A stretch of DNA of 52,422 nucleotides from Shewanella gelidimarina (GCF_023283945.1 NZ_JAKIKW010000030.1:1-52422), one strand, 5' to 3'. Positions 17,970 through 27,820 are shown, counted from the stretch's first letter. Notes: generated by a model not told the origin, from the letters alone. Numbers and translations: made by a program.

Positions 17970-18596
17970 CTAATAATCGAAGAACTTACGCTGCTCTATG
18001 CCTGCGGCATTTGAATTAACTTTATTGGGGTGCTTATGCTCTTTCCAGCAAGCGACTTTTCTGCCTACATTTAGATGAGGGAAGTCCAAGTTTGCCTCTG
18101 TACTTATTCCTATAAATGTCAGTAACTCACTTAAGCTACTTGGTTTGCTAACGTCGATACAGATAAGATCATCTCTGTTTTCAAAATACGTGAGTACTCC
18201 CTGTTTATGTTGCAGGTAACACTTTTCTAGGTGCTCTTTATCGTCCGGGACTAGCGTAGATGAAAATTCAAAAATAGCATTGAAAGTACGTTTTAATACC
18301 GGGTTGAATATACCGCTTTTAAGGTCTAAGTTAGCCAACATTTTATTAATGAGCATCTGCATAGAAGGCACCCAAAGCGATAAGTCTCTTTCTAAATACA
18401 CAAATTTAGAACCTGGGAAAAGCTCATCAAGTTGTGGGTAATCACAAAAGCATGGAGAGTCAGAAATTACGTCAGCTAATTCAAATGCTCTTTTTGTGTA
18501 GGCGGTGTGAGCGACATTGAATCCATAGTCTAGTAAGGCAACGCTGATACTCGTTGTACCTGTTCTGGGTAATCCAATAATAAAAATTTTGTTCAT
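17970..18596 (-). CDS. Sulfotransferase-family protein
   Basis: 208 aa. The N-terminal P-loop-like IGLPRTGTTS (about 7-16) binds the 5'-phosphosulfate of PAPS, and FVYLERDLSLWVPSM (R70, S78) resembles the 3'-phosphate site, so it belongs to the sulfotransferase superfamily. The acceptor substrate is unknown. It is a single gene between a tRNA and cls, looks more AT-rich than its neighbours and has no PAPS-synthesis genes nearby. That fits a variable gene acquired next to a tRNA. Confidence 0.75.
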   Translation of the reverse strand: MNKIFIIGLPRTGTTSISVALLDYGFNVAHTAYTKRAFELADVISDSPCFCDYPQLDELFPGSKFVYLERDLSLWVPSMQMLINKMLANLDLKSGIFNPVLKRTFNAIFEFSSTLVPDDKEHLEKCYLQHKQGVLTYFENRDDLICIDVSKPSSLSELLTFIGISTEANLDFPHLNVGRKVACWKEHKHPNKVNSNAAGIEQRKFFDY

Positions 18597-18650
18597 GTGC
18601 TTATAAAACCAATATAAAGAAATAAGTGTTAGAGGTTGCTGGTAGATTAT

Positions 18651-20108
18651 CTACAGCAAAGGGCTAAACAGGTAAAAAATACGTTCAGTGATACGGTTGG
18701 CTAAAGAGCGTTTTGCCCATAGCTCAGGAGATACCATTACAGAGTCAGCTAAATAACTTTGTTGGACCCGTTCAAGCTCCTGCGTAAATGGAAGGTTGTC
18801 TACCGCTAAGGTAACTTCAAAGTTCAGCCATAAGCTGCGCATATCAAGATTCACCGTGCCTATTAGGCAATGATTTCCGTCGATGACAACAGACTTAGTA
18901 TGTAATAATCCGCCTTTAAAACGATGAATATGCACACCAGCATCGAGGAGTTCCGAGAAAAAGGCTCGGCTAGCCCATTCAACCATCAGCGAGTCATTTT
19001 TATCAGGTACGATGATATCAACTTGCACATCGCGCTGAGCTGCAATAATGAGTGCCAGTTGCAAATTTTCACTGGGTACAAAATAGGGAGTAGTAATGAC
19101 AATACTTTTTTGCGCTTGGTAGATGCTTTGCAGTAATACCTGATGAATAATCTCATCTCGCATTCCTGGCCCTGACGGAATAACCTGCACTAAATCCGTG
19201 ATGTCATTGTCATCATGCGGTAAACATTTTGGCAGTTCGGGTAACACTCGCTCATTGGTTTCAACTTCCCAGTCCCACGCGTGGATGCTGTTGAGTACAG
19301 GCACCGTAGTGCCCGTGATCCTGACCATCACATCAATCCATTCTCCGACGCCTGCCTCTTGATTGAAATACTTTGGATCCACAAGGTTCATGGAGCCTGT
19401 ATAAGCAATCTGATTATCTAAGACCACTATTTTCCGATGCAATCTTAAATCAAGCCGTCTAAAGAACATCCTCAATGGTGAGACTTCGAGCGCATTGACA
19501 ACGCTGATCCCTGCTTCTTTCAATGTAGAAGGCCAATGACTTTTAAAAAAGCTCCGGCTGCCAGCGGCATCGAGCAACAACTTTACGCTAACGCCGCGAT
19601 TAGCCGACTCCACTAGCGCTTGCGCGACTTCATCGGCTTTACCACCGGGTTGCCAAATATAGAACTCAAGGTGGATTGATTCAGTCGCTTGGCCTATATC
19701 CTTGATTAACATTTCAAGGATCTCATGGGTTTGGTTCAGCAGTGTTAATTGATTATCGGCAAGTGCCGGAATACCAATCTGTTTTTCGCATATGGCACTA
19801 ATTGATTGCCCATAAAGGCTGGAGACATGAGGCTTATATTGGCGGACGTTATAGAGATTTGAAAACCATTGTTCATAGGGCGAGTACATCTGCTGTGCGC
19901 GTTCTGCGCGTTTTTTCCCTAAGTTGAGCTCGCCAAACAAGAGGTAGGCAAATGCGCCTCCTAACGGCACGATATAGATTATCATTAACCACGCCAATGA
20001 GACGCCAATCGCCCGCCTTTTAACAACGACTCGCACGCTGATACCAGCAATCACTAACCAGTAAATAAATACGCCAGCGAGGGTGAGTAGTTGATAAAAG
20101 TGGTACAT
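18651..20108 (-). CDS. cls: Cardiolipin synthase
   Basis: 485-aa membrane phospholipase D-family enzyme that makes cardiolipin from two phosphatidylglycerols. Two N-terminal membrane helices (about 8-28 and 38-60) precede two HKD motifs, RLHRKIVVLDNQIAYTGSMN and LLHTKSVVIDGNHCLIGTVN. The length and the C-terminal FYLFSPLL are typical of ClsA. It is monocistronic. Confidence 0.93.
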   Translation of the reverse strand: MYHFYQLLTLAGVFIYWLVIAGISVRVVVKRRAIGVSLAWLMIIYIVPLGGAFAYLLFGELNLGKKRAERAQQMYSPYEQWFSNLYNVRQYKPHVSSLYGQSISAICEKQIGIPALADNQLTLLNQTHEILEMLIKDIGQATESIHLEFYIWQPGGKADEVAQALVESANRGVSVKLLLDAAGSRSFFKSHWPSTLKEAGISVVNALEVSPLRMFFRRLDLRLHRKIVVLDNQIAYTGSMNLVDPKYFNQEAGVGEWIDVMVRITGTTVPVLNSIHAWDWEVETNERVLPELPKCLPHDDNDITDLVQVIPSGPGMRDEIIHQVLLQSIYQAQKSIVITTPYFVPSENLQLALIIAAQRDVQVDIIVPDKNDSLMVEWASRAFFSELLDAGVHIHRFKGGLLHTKSVVIDGNHCLIGTVNLDMRSLWLNFEVTLAVDNLPFTQELERVQQSYLADSVMVSPELWAKRSLANRITERIFYLFSPLL

Positions 20109-20272
20109 GTTTTCTTTGATAATATAAGCCTTAGGGGATTGAGAAAAACACTGGAACGGTCATTAAAGGTCCGCCAGTGACTTAAGCAACTAATGTTTAT
20201 GCCACACATGAGTAAAAGCTATTATAATGAAAACATTACCGTAAATCTAAGTAAGAAGCAGAATAACTCATC

Positions 20273-21130
20273 ATGTTTAGAATTCTTCGTAAGCTCATTT
20301 TATTTTCACTGTTGCTAGTGACATTGATTGGCCTCTATATTTACCAAAGTACAGTAATTCCGCTTGAAGATACATTGTTAGCAAATGACACTGATGGTGT
20401 TAATGCTGTGCAATGTGTCACACACAGCCCGAATGTACCGCTTGATAGACATGGCAATCTAGATATTGCAATCTGGAATATCTATAAGCAGCAGAATGAG
20501 GGCTGGCAAAATGTCCTTAAACAACTGGCAGACAGGACTGACTTGCTACTGCTGCAAGAGGCAACGCTAACAGATGATCTAAAGGCGCTAATTAACGAGC
20601 AAAAACAGGGCTGGGTGTTGGCAAAGGCATTTATATTCGGTGGTGAGCCAGTGGGGGTGATGAATTTGTCGAAAGACTATCCCTTAAGTATCTGTGCCTT
20701 TAGATACTCCGAACCATTGATACACTATCCGAAATCGTTATTGGTATCCTATTATCAATTGTCAGATAACAGCCAGTTGTTGGTCGCTAATATACACAGT
20801 ATCAACTTTACGTTAGGACTTGAAGAGTACCGTGCTCAACTCAATGTCGTTGCTGCGGCGATGACCGAACACAAAGGCCCGGTCATTTTTGCAGGTGATC
20901 TCAACACCTGGAGTGGCGAGCGTGGAGAATACATAGCAACAATGGCGAAAAATGCTGGATTAACGGAAGCCGTGCCTAATGATGACTCTCGAACAACCAT
21001 TTTTGGCCAATCACTTGATCATATATTTTATAGGGATCTAGAATTGGTAAAGACAGAATCGATTGTTACTGATAGCTCAGATCATAATCCGCTTAAAGCA
21101 TATTTTAGATTACTCAAAAAAATCCCTTAG
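20273..21130 (+). CDS. Endonuclease/exonuclease/phosphatase-family membrane-anchored protein
   Basis: 285 aa. One N-terminal helix (about 8-26) acts as a signal anchor, followed by an EEP-fold domain with DIAIWNIYKQQ, LLLLQEATL (catalytic Glu), IFAGDLNTWSGER and a C-terminal SSDHNPLKAYF (catalytic Asp-His). It resembles the YafD-like group. The substrate is unknown: it could be a phosphodiester or phospholipid head group, not necessarily DNA, since the domain faces the periplasm. The next gene starts 40 bp downstream. Confidence 0.82.
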   Translation: MFRILRKLILFSLLLVTLIGLYIYQSTVIPLEDTLLANDTDGVNAVQCVTHSPNVPLDRHGNLDIAIWNIYKQQNEGWQNVLKQLADRTDLLLLQEATLTDDLKALINEQKQGWVLAKAFIFGGEPVGVMNLSKDYPLSICAFRYSEPLIHYPKSLLVSYYQLSDNSQLLVANIHSINFTLGLEEYRAQLNVVAAAMTEHKGPVIFAGDLNTWSGERGEYIATMAKNAGLTEAVPNDDSRTTIFGQSLDHIFYRDLELVKTESIVTDSSDHNPLKAYFRLLKKIP

Positions 21131-21170
21131 TAAGTCAACTACTCGTGAAGAGTCATCGATAGGACAAAGT

Positions 21171-23099
21171 ATGGATAACGCGCACGCGTTACTTAAACAG
21201 TATTTCGGTTTTAGTGCTTTTAGAACCGGACAGCTAGAAGTGGTTAGCAAGATATTAAATGGCCAAAGCGCAGCTGCCATTTTCCCAACAGGGTCAGGTA
21301 AGTCGCTATGCTATCAATTACCAGCGGTTGCATTGCCAAACCTTACATTGGTTGTTTCGCCGTTATTGGCGCTGATGCAAGATCAGTTAGCTTATTTAGA
21401 CGCTCGAGGTATTTCTGCTGCATCTATTGATTCCACTCAAACACCGGAGCAGGCTGCTGCTGTATTAGACGGTGTGACCAATGGCAGTATAAAAGTGCTG
21501 ATGATCTCAGTTGAGCGTTTGAATAACGAAAGATTCAGACGTTTTATCAGTGGTATTGCCATCTCCTTACTGGTGATAGATGAAGCACATTGTATCTCGG
21601 AATGGGGTCATAACTTTCGCCCTGATTACTTAAAACTTCCTAGTTATCAACGGATGTTGAATATTCCGCAAGTGCTGTTGTTAACCGCGACAGCAACGTC
21701 TAAAGTGATTGCCGATATGGGCAGTAAATTTGCAATAGCGCCTGAAAACATTACTTTAACCGGTTTCTATCGTGCTAACTTACATCTCAATGCTGTAGGA
21801 ATAAAAGAGGCCGATAAATCCCGATTTTTAGTTAACTGGTTAAATGAACGGCAACAGACAAGCGGTATTGTTTATGTGACCTTGCAAAAAAGTGCAGAGA
21901 TAGTCGCAAAATATTTACAAGCCAACGGCTATAACGTATTGGCTTATCATGCCGGAATGGACAGTGATGAACGCAAATTAATTCAGACTCGCTTTATGTC
22001 AGGTGAGGTTCCAATTATCGTTGCTACCATCGCTTTTGGAATGGGTATAGATAAAAGCGATATACGTTTTGTGGTGCATTATGATCTGCCTAAATCTATA
22101 GAAAACTACGCCCAAGAAATTGGACGTGCTGGGCGAGACGGTAAAGATTCCGAATGCATGGTGCTGGCAAATAAAGATAATCTTAATGTATTAGAAAACT
22201 TTGTATTTGGCGATACACCTGAGCTTAACGCTATTACCCGTGTTATTGATGAGATTAAGTCAGTGGCTCAACAGAGTAATATTTGGGAGTTGATGCTCAA
22301 TCAGCTTTCTACCTCCTCAAATATTCGACCTCTGAGTTTGAAAACCTTGTTAGTTTATCTTGAGATGCAAGGCGTTATTAAACCTAAATACAGCTATTTT
22401 GCCGAATACAAATATAAGTTGCAGACCTCTTTAGAGGAGATGTTGCGTCGCTTTGATCCAGAGCGTCAGCATTTTGTTAAAGCGATTGTCGATACCTCTG
22501 CAAAAGCTAAAATTTGGCACAGTGCCGATCTTAATCAACTCGAGACTATTTACCCTAATAGTCGTGGTCGAGCGATAAAAGCCTTAGATTACTTAGATCA
22601 AAAACAGCTAATTGAACTGCAGAGTAAACAGTTAACACAGGTTTATGAAGTGTATGCGGCAGAGTTAAACGTTGATGGTCTAGCAGAGCGGCTTTATCAG
22701 CAATTTAGCATTAAAGAGAGCAGTGAAATTGAGCGAATTAATTTTCTAGTGTCATTTTTTGGCAGTGACCGCTGCTTAAGTTTGCAGCTCGCGCAGTATT
22801 TCTCAGATCCAAACGCCATCACGGCTTGTGGTCATTGTTCTGTATGCCGGAATAATATCGCGGTATTACCCGAACCTGCGTACCTACGTCCTTTGATTGA
22901 ATATGATTTTCAGCAGACCTGCGCCGAAGCCGTTTCAAAGTTAAAGTCGCATACATCAGCGGTGTTGTTAACCCGCTTTTTATGCGGCTTAACAACGCCC
23001 TTGTTTACCAAACTTAAAATGAGACAAGTGAAAGGCTTTGCACAATTTGAGCGCTACCGCTTTAAAGAGGTGCTAGTGTGGGTTGAACAGCAGCTTTAA
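21171..23099 (+). CDS. RecQ-family ATP-dependent DNA helicase
   Basis: 642 aa from ATG 21171. Earlier in-frame codons overlap the upstream gene and lack similarity, and AGGA precedes this ATG. SF2 motifs are motif 0 FRTGQ, Walker A TGSGKSLCYQLP, DEAH in LLVIDEAHC, TATAT, and motif VI QEIGRAGRDG. A RecQ-C-terminal region ends with CGHCSVC, part of the zinc site. I see no clear HRDC domain, so this looks like the shorter second RecQ type rather than the canonical repair RecQ. Its specific role is unknown. Confidence 0.88.
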   Translation: MDNAHALLKQYFGFSAFRTGQLEVVSKILNGQSAAAIFPTGSGKSLCYQLPAVALPNLTLVVSPLLALMQDQLAYLDARGISAASIDSTQTPEQAAAVLDGVTNGSIKVLMISVERLNNERFRRFISGIAISLLVIDEAHCISEWGHNFRPDYLKLPSYQRMLNIPQVLLLTATATSKVIADMGSKFAIAPENITLTGFYRANLHLNAVGIKEADKSRFLVNWLNERQQTSGIVYVTLQKSAEIVAKYLQANGYNVLAYHAGMDSDERKLIQTRFMSGEVPIIVATIAFGMGIDKSDIRFVVHYDLPKSIENYAQEIGRAGRDGKDSECMVLANKDNLNVLENFVFGDTPELNAITRVIDEIKSVAQQSNIWELMLNQLSTSSNIRPLSLKTLLVYLEMQGVIKPKYSYFAEYKYKLQTSLEEMLRRFDPERQHFVKAIVDTSAKAKIWHSADLNQLETIYPNSRGRAIKALDYLDQKQLIELQSKQLTQVYEVYAAELNVDGLAERLYQQFSIKESSEIERINFLVSFFGSDRCLSLQLAQYFSDPNAITACGHCSVCRNNIAVLPEPAYLRPLIEYDFQQTCAEAVSKLKSHTSAVLLTRFLCGLTTPLFTKLKMRQVKGFAQFERYRFKEVLVWVEQQL

Positions 23100-23119
23100 A
23101 GTAGTAATACCTGCATTAG

Positions 23120-23154
23120 TAGTATGCATAATACGCATTGCTTTATGCATACTA
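23120..23154. repeat. Perfect 12-bp inverted repeat after the helicase
   Basis: TAGTATGCATAA/TTATGCATACTA with an 11-nt loop, 20 bp after the stop codon. It has no T run, so it is either an mRNA-end structure or a protein-binding palindrome. Confidence 0.5.
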
Positions 23155-23270
23155 TGTAACAAAAATTTTCCAACTCGACTTTATTAATGTAAAAAAACAA
23201 AGAACATGTTTAACTGACTGCAAATTTATCGCGACATAGATTGCGAATAATGATAACTAAGGGATTTCAC

Positions 23271-25043
23271 ATGAAAAAAGCCGCGCTAACACTTGCCATC
23301 GCATTATCACTGACTGGGCTCACAGCCTGTCAAACTCAAACGTCTATAGAACAAAACACGATTGAAATGACAGACCAAAATTTGGCATTTCAACAGTTTA
23401 GTCAGAGTTTTATCGATGATTTGTGGGTCGAATCTCCAACTTGGGCTTTGTACAGTGGCTTTCATCAGTATGACGGTGTACTTAAGGTTCCCAATGAGCA
23501 GGCACGCCAAGCGAGCTTAGATTTTGTATCGAAGCAATCAGCATTATTGACTCGTTTTGACAAAGACAGTCTAACTCCCGGTTTGTTAACGGATTATCGC
23601 TTAATTGAAAACTTGATTGGTCAGATGCGTTGGGACATAGAAACCTTTAAGTCTTGGCAGTGGGATCCGACTAACTACAATGTCTCAGGCGGCTTTGCGC
23701 AGATCATCAATGAAAATTTCGCGCCTTTAGATCAACGTTTAGCGTCAGTACTGTCGAGAATGGAAAATGTCCCTGCTTATTACGCTGCGGCTCGAGAAAA
23801 TATCAGTCATCCTACGCTAGAGCATACACAGCTGGCGATTATGCAAAATGAAGGCGCTTTTTCTGTCTTTAACAATGACCTTTTAGATCAGGTTCTCGCG
23901 TCTGAGCTAACTAATGAGCAAAAAGTACTGTTTGTAACGCGTTTCAATAAAGCCACCATAGCCATAAACGAACATATAGACTGGTTAAAAGCCCTTGAAG
24001 TTAAGTTGGACAAAGAAGGGGCTCGTAGTTTTAGGATTGGTGAAACGCTTTATGAACAGAAATTTGCCTACGACATTCAAGCAGGGATGAGCGGTAAAGC
24101 CTTGTACGAAAAAGCGATAAAAGATAAGAATCGCGTACAAGCAGAGATGACAAAAATCACCGAAAAGTTATGGCCTACAAATTTCGATACACCAATGCCG
24201 AAAGACAATAAAGTGGCCATAAAACAGCTTATTGATAAGTTATCGGTTAAACATGTTAAGCGTGACGATTTTGTGGATGAAGTTAGGGCGCAGATCCCTG
24301 AGTTAATTGCTTTTGTTAATGAAAAGGACTTAGTCACTCTCGATCCCAATAAACCACTCATCGTACGTGAAACCCCAGCTTATATGCGTGGTTATGCCGG
24401 TGCATCCATTAGTGCTCCGGGGCCATATGAAAAGTCGGGTAACACCTATTACAACGTCACTCCATTGGACGGCATGAGTGATGAGTCCGCAGAAAGTTAT
24501 CTAAGAGAATATAATCATTGGATCCTGCAGGTGTTAAATATCCATGAAGCTATCCCCGGTCACTACACACAATTGGTTTACTCGAATGAATCGCCAAGCT
24601 TAATTAAGAGTTTGTTTGGTAATGGCGCTATGGTGGAAGGTTGGGCGGTTTATACCGAGCGAATGATGTTAGAAGAGGGCTATGGTAATTTTGAGCCTGA
24701 AATGTGGTTAATGTATTACAAATGGAACCTACGTGTTATCTGTAACACAATACTCGACTATGGTATCCAGGTTAAAGGAATGACAGAAGCAGAGGCTCTT
24801 GATCTTATGATCAATGAAGCTTTCCAGCAACAAGCCGAAGCGCAAGGGAAGTGGCGTAGAGCAACGCTGAGTCAGGTGCAGCTGACTAGCTACTATTCAG
24901 GATATCGTGAAATATATGACTTTAGAGAAGAGTATAAAGCACTGAAAGGTGAGGACTTTGACCTTAAGGCATTCCACGAAGAGTTCTTAAGTTATGGTAG
25001 TGCTCCAGTTAAATACATTAGAGAGCTAATGCTGCATAAATAG
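23271..25043 (+). CDS. DUF885-family metallopeptidase-like lipoprotein
   Basis: About 590 aa from ATG 23271. The signal peptide MKKAALTLAIALSLTGLTAC has lipobox LTAC, and AAGGG sits 8 nt upstream; the earlier TTG 23241 is less likely. The body is DUF885: HEAIPGHYTQL contains an H-E-x-x-x-x-H-like metal motif, and EGWAVYTERMMLEEGY carries the conserved Glu. These are thought to be periplasmic or outer-membrane peptidases; the substrate is not known. A terminator follows. Confidence 0.88.
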   Translation: MKKAALTLAIALSLTGLTACQTQTSIEQNTIEMTDQNLAFQQFSQSFIDDLWVESPTWALYSGFHQYDGVLKVPNEQARQASLDFVSKQSALLTRFDKDSLTPGLLTDYRLIENLIGQMRWDIETFKSWQWDPTNYNVSGGFAQIINENFAPLDQRLASVLSRMENVPAYYAAARENISHPTLEHTQLAIMQNEGAFSVFNNDLLDQVLASELTNEQKVLFVTRFNKATIAINEHIDWLKALEVKLDKEGARSFRIGETLYEQKFAYDIQAGMSGKALYEKAIKDKNRVQAEMTKITEKLWPTNFDTPMPKDNKVAIKQLIDKLSVKHVKRDDFVDEVRAQIPELIAFVNEKDLVTLDPNKPLIVRETPAYMRGYAGASISAPGPYEKSGNTYYNVTPLDGMSDESAESYLREYNHWILQVLNIHEAIPGHYTQLVYSNESPSLIKSLFGNGAMVEGWAVYTERMMLEEGYGNFEPEMWLMYYKWNLRVICNTILDYGIQVKGMTEAEALDLMINEAFQQQAEAQGKWRRATLSQVQLTSYYSGYREIYDFREEYKALKGEDFDLKAFHEEFLSYGSAPVKYIRELMLHK

Positions 25044-25060
25044 TGTATTCAAATATGATT

Positions 25061-25092
25061 AAACCAGCAGTTAACATAATTGCTGGTTTTTT
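25061..25092 (+). terminator. Terminator of the DUF885 gene
   Basis: AAACCAGCA/TGCTGGTTT stem with 11-nt loop and T run. Confidence 0.85.
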
Positions 25093-25208
25093 GTTTACTT
25101 AGACCTTTGATTTAACAGAAATGTGATCTATCCCATCATTCTCTACTAGCTTATTCAACGCCCTTAATGTAATCTCAATGGTAATCGCTCGTATTTAGAT
25201 TGCGTAAA

Positions 25209-25889
25209 ATGAAAAACATACTAATCGTTGATGATGATCTTGTACTACAAAGTCTATTAAAGAGCCATTTAGAGGCTGAACACTTTATTGTTACTCTTGC
25301 GTCAGATGGCCAAGAGGCACTTGAAAAACTGCAGCATATTGCCCCTGATCTTATTATCCTTGATATTAACATGCCAAAGTTAAATGGTATTGAGATGTTA
25401 AAATTGCGCAATGATAAAACCCCGGTAATGGTTATCTCGTCTCTGGATACAGAACATGAACGCATTAGTGTATTTGAGCTAGGCGCAGACGATTTTCTGA
25501 GCAAACCTTTCAGCCAACGTGAGTTAATCGTACGGATCAGAGCCATTCAACGTCGAATAGAATTAGTCAGAAATGAATCTGAAGTAAACGATGATTTAGC
25601 CCCTGATGTGTTGTTTGATGACAGTAGCTATAGCGTGTCTATTTCTTCAAAAGAAGTGTCCTTTACACAAACAGAATTTAAGTTGTTCAAATATCTATTT
25701 GAACGCAAGGGCAGGGTTATTGCAAAGCAAGAGCTACAGCTAAGAGTCCTGCAAAAAGAACTAGGCCAGTTTGATAGAAACTTAGATATGCATATCAGTA
25801 ACACGCGAAGAAAATTAGCGGCGATACAGCTGCCTAAATCCTTAATCAATACGGTTAGAGGCAAAGGTTATAGTTTTGCTGAAATGTAG
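25209..25889 (+). CDS. Orphan OmpR/CpxR-like response regulator
   Basis: 226 aa from ATG 25209 (MKNILIVDDD); a TTG three codons earlier is the alternative. The receiver domain has the acidic D8-D10 cluster, phospho-acceptor D52 in IILDINMPK and K in FLSKPF. The winged-helix domain has FTQTEFKLFKYLFERKG and FDRNLDMHISNTRRKL, closest to CpxR by eye. No histidine kinase is adjacent, so its partner is elsewhere. A CRP-like half-site (AAATGTGATCTA, near 25119) lies upstream. Confidence 0.88.
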   Translation: MKNILIVDDDLVLQSLLKSHLEAEHFIVTLASDGQEALEKLQHIAPDLIILDINMPKLNGIEMLKLRNDKTPVMVISSLDTEHERISVFELGADDFLSKPFSQRELIVRIRAIQRRIELVRNESEVNDDLAPDVLFDDSSYSVSISSKEVSFTQTEFKLFKYLFERKGRVIAKQELQLRVLQKELGQFDRNLDMHISNTRRKLAAIQLPKSLINTVRGKGYSFAEM

Positions 25890-25920
25890 CTAACGGTTCA
25901 ATCTCAATTTAAACGCAATA

Positions 25921-25949
25921 AAAAAGGGAGCTTAAGGCTCCCTTTTTTT
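25921..25949. terminator. Bidirectional terminator between the regulator and ald
   Basis: GGGAGC/GCTCCC core flanked by A5 and T7 works for both convergent genes. Confidence 0.9.
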
Positions 25950-25969
25950 AATCGTAATCAATTAAGCTA

Positions 25970-27085
25970 TTATTTTAATAGGATAGTTGGATTAACATAT
26001 TCAAGGTTCAACGCTTCAGCTACTTCGGCACAAGTGATCTTACCGTGCATAACATTGAGACCATTTAATAGGTGCTTGTCTTGAAGCAAAGCTTCACGGT
26101 AACCAAGTTGAGCCAACTTAATGATGTATGGCAATGTGGCATTGTTAAGTGCAAAAGTCGAGGTACGAGCAACAGCACCTGGCATATTCGCGACACAATA
26201 GTGAACAACATCATCAACAATATACGTTGGGTCTTGGTGTGTTGTTGCATGTGAAGTTTCAATACAACCACCTTGGTCGATTGCAACATCTACAATTGCA
26301 GAACCTGGCTTCATTGCGGCAATGTGCGCTCGAGTGACAAGCTTTGGCGCTGCAGCACCTGGAACAAGTACACCACCAATGACAAGGTCAGCTTCTAAAA
26401 CATGCTTTTCAATAGCATCAGCTGTTGAATAGATTGCCTTAACTTTATTATCAAACTGTGCATTTAGACGACGTAATGCATCAATGCTACGATCAAGAAT
26501 AACAACATCAGCGCCAAGGCCGACTGCCATTTGCGCAGCGTTTGTTCCCACCATGCCGCCACCGATAATAACGACTTTAGCAGGTTCAACACCTGGTACA
26601 CCGCCAAGCAGCATACCACGTCCGCCCATCGACTTTTCAAGTGCCATTGCGCCAGCTTGAATCGACATACGGCCAGCAACTTCAGACATTGGCGCAAGTA
26701 AGGGCAGTGCACCACGGTCATCAGTTACTGTTTCATAAGCTATACAAACAGAACCACTTTTAATAAGGTCTTCTGTTTGTGGTAAATCAGGCGCTAAATG
26801 TAGGTAGGTAAATAGAAGTTGGTCTTCTCTTAACATTGCACGTTCTACTGCTTGTGGTTCTTTTACCTTAACAATCATTTCTGATTGGGCAAAAACCTCT
26901 GCTGCAGTTGCTAGGATTTTAGCGCCTACATTAACGTAATCTTCATCGGTAAAACCAATGCCAGAGCCAGCACTTGTTTCAATAAAAACCTCATGACCAC
27001 GTAGAGTCAATTCACGAACGCTAGAAGGTACCATGCCTACACGATATTCGTGGTTTTTGATTTCTTTTGGAACACCTATAATCAT
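25970..27085 (-). CDS. ald: Alanine dehydrogenase
   Basis: 371 aa, NAD-dependent reversible deamination of L-alanine to pyruvate and ammonia. It has MIIGVPKEIKNHEYRVGM, TYLHLAPDLPQT, the Rossmann motif VVIIGGGMVGTNAAQMAVGLG and VDVAIDQGGC. It is transcribed away from lrp over a 180-bp shared upstream region, so regulation by the adjacent Lrp is likely, as known for ald genes elsewhere. Confidence 0.96.
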   Translation of the reverse strand: MIIGVPKEIKNHEYRVGMVPSSVRELTLRGHEVFIETSAGSGIGFTDEDYVNVGAKILATAAEVFAQSEMIVKVKEPQAVERAMLREDQLLFTYLHLAPDLPQTEDLIKSGSVCIAYETVTDDRGALPLLAPMSEVAGRMSIQAGAMALEKSMGGRGMLLGGVPGVEPAKVVIIGGGMVGTNAAQMAVGLGADVVILDRSIDALRRLNAQFDNKVKAIYSTADAIEKHVLEADLVIGGVLVPGAAAPKLVTRAHIAAMKPGSAIVDVAIDQGGCIETSHATTHQDPTYIVDDVVHYCVANMPGAVARTSTFALNNATLPYIIKLAQLGYREALLQDKHLLNGLNVMHGKITCAEVAEALNLEYVNPTILLK

Positions 27086-27265
27086 CTTAGAGCCTCAATT
27101 TCGCATAAAAACCCATTTTCTATGGGTGTAATTGTTATTTTGTTATGCCTGAACGTGAATGTTGCAGGGAAATCTAGTATAGTATTCCTTCGGTAGTTTA
27201 TGCTGCTGAAGTTTATCTAAACACAGTGTTTTATTTTGTTATAGATGTAATTCAAGGTTGTAAAT

Positions 27266-27769
27266 ATGGTTAATAATAAAAAGAGTCCTATAAAAGACTT
27301 AGATCGAATCGATAGAAATATACTTAATGAGTTACAACTTGATGGACGCATTTCCAATGTCGAGCTATCAAAGCGTGTCGGGCTGAGTCCTACCCCTTGT
27401 CTAGAGCGAGTTAAAAGACTTGAAAAACAAGGGTATATCAAAGGGTACACCGCATTAGTCAACCCGCACTTTTTGGGTGCATCTTTGCTGGTGTTTGTTG
27501 AGATCACGCTAAATCGTGATACGGCTGAAGTATTTGATAAGTTTAACGATGCTGTGCAACTACTTGATGATATTCAAGAATGTCATTTAGTTTCAGGTGA
27601 TTTCGATTACTTATTGAAGACTAGAGTGTCTGATATGTCCGCTTATCGTCGTTTATTAGGGGAAACCTTACTTAAACTACCTTCAGTCTCTGATACACGC
27701 ACTTATGTCGTGATGGAAGAGGTTAAGCAGACGAATCGTGTGGCTATCAATACGACTTCTGAAATGTAA
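27266..27769 (+). CDS. lrp: Leucine-responsive regulatory protein Lrp
   Basis: 167-aa Lrp/AsnC regulator. The helix-turn-helix is near 32-56 (SNVELSKRVGLSPTPCLERV), and the RAM ligand domain includes HLVSGDFDYLLKTRVSD. It is nearly the same as enterobacterial Lrp apart from a short C-terminal tail. AAGG lies 8 nt before the ATG. It is divergent from ald, followed by a terminator and then ftsK, the lrp-ftsK-lolA-rarA-serS order also seen in E. coli. Confidence 0.95.
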   Translation: MVNNKKSPIKDLDRIDRNILNELQLDGRISNVELSKRVGLSPTPCLERVKRLEKQGYIKGYTALVNPHFLGASLLVFVEITLNRDTAEVFDKFNDAVQLLDDIQECHLVSGDFDYLLKTRVSDMSAYRRLLGETLLKLPSVSDTRTYVVMEEVKQTNRVAINTTSEM

Positions 27770-27788
27770 TTTTGTTGTTTTCTTGTAC

Positions 27789-27820
27789 AAGAAGGGTGTC
27801 ACTCGACTCCCTTCTTTTAT
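27789..27820 (+). terminator. Terminator of lrp
   Basis: AAGAAGGG/CCCTTCTT stem with a 12-nt loop and short T run. Confidence 0.75.

Noticed and set aside
21063..21170. Upstream extension of the RecQ-type helicase
   Set aside because: It overlaps the end of the EEP-family gene in another frame, has no similarity, and ATG 21171 has an upstream AGGA.
25115..25140. CRP site upstream of the response regulator
   Set aside because: Only one half matches (AAATGTGATCTA); the other half-site is poor.
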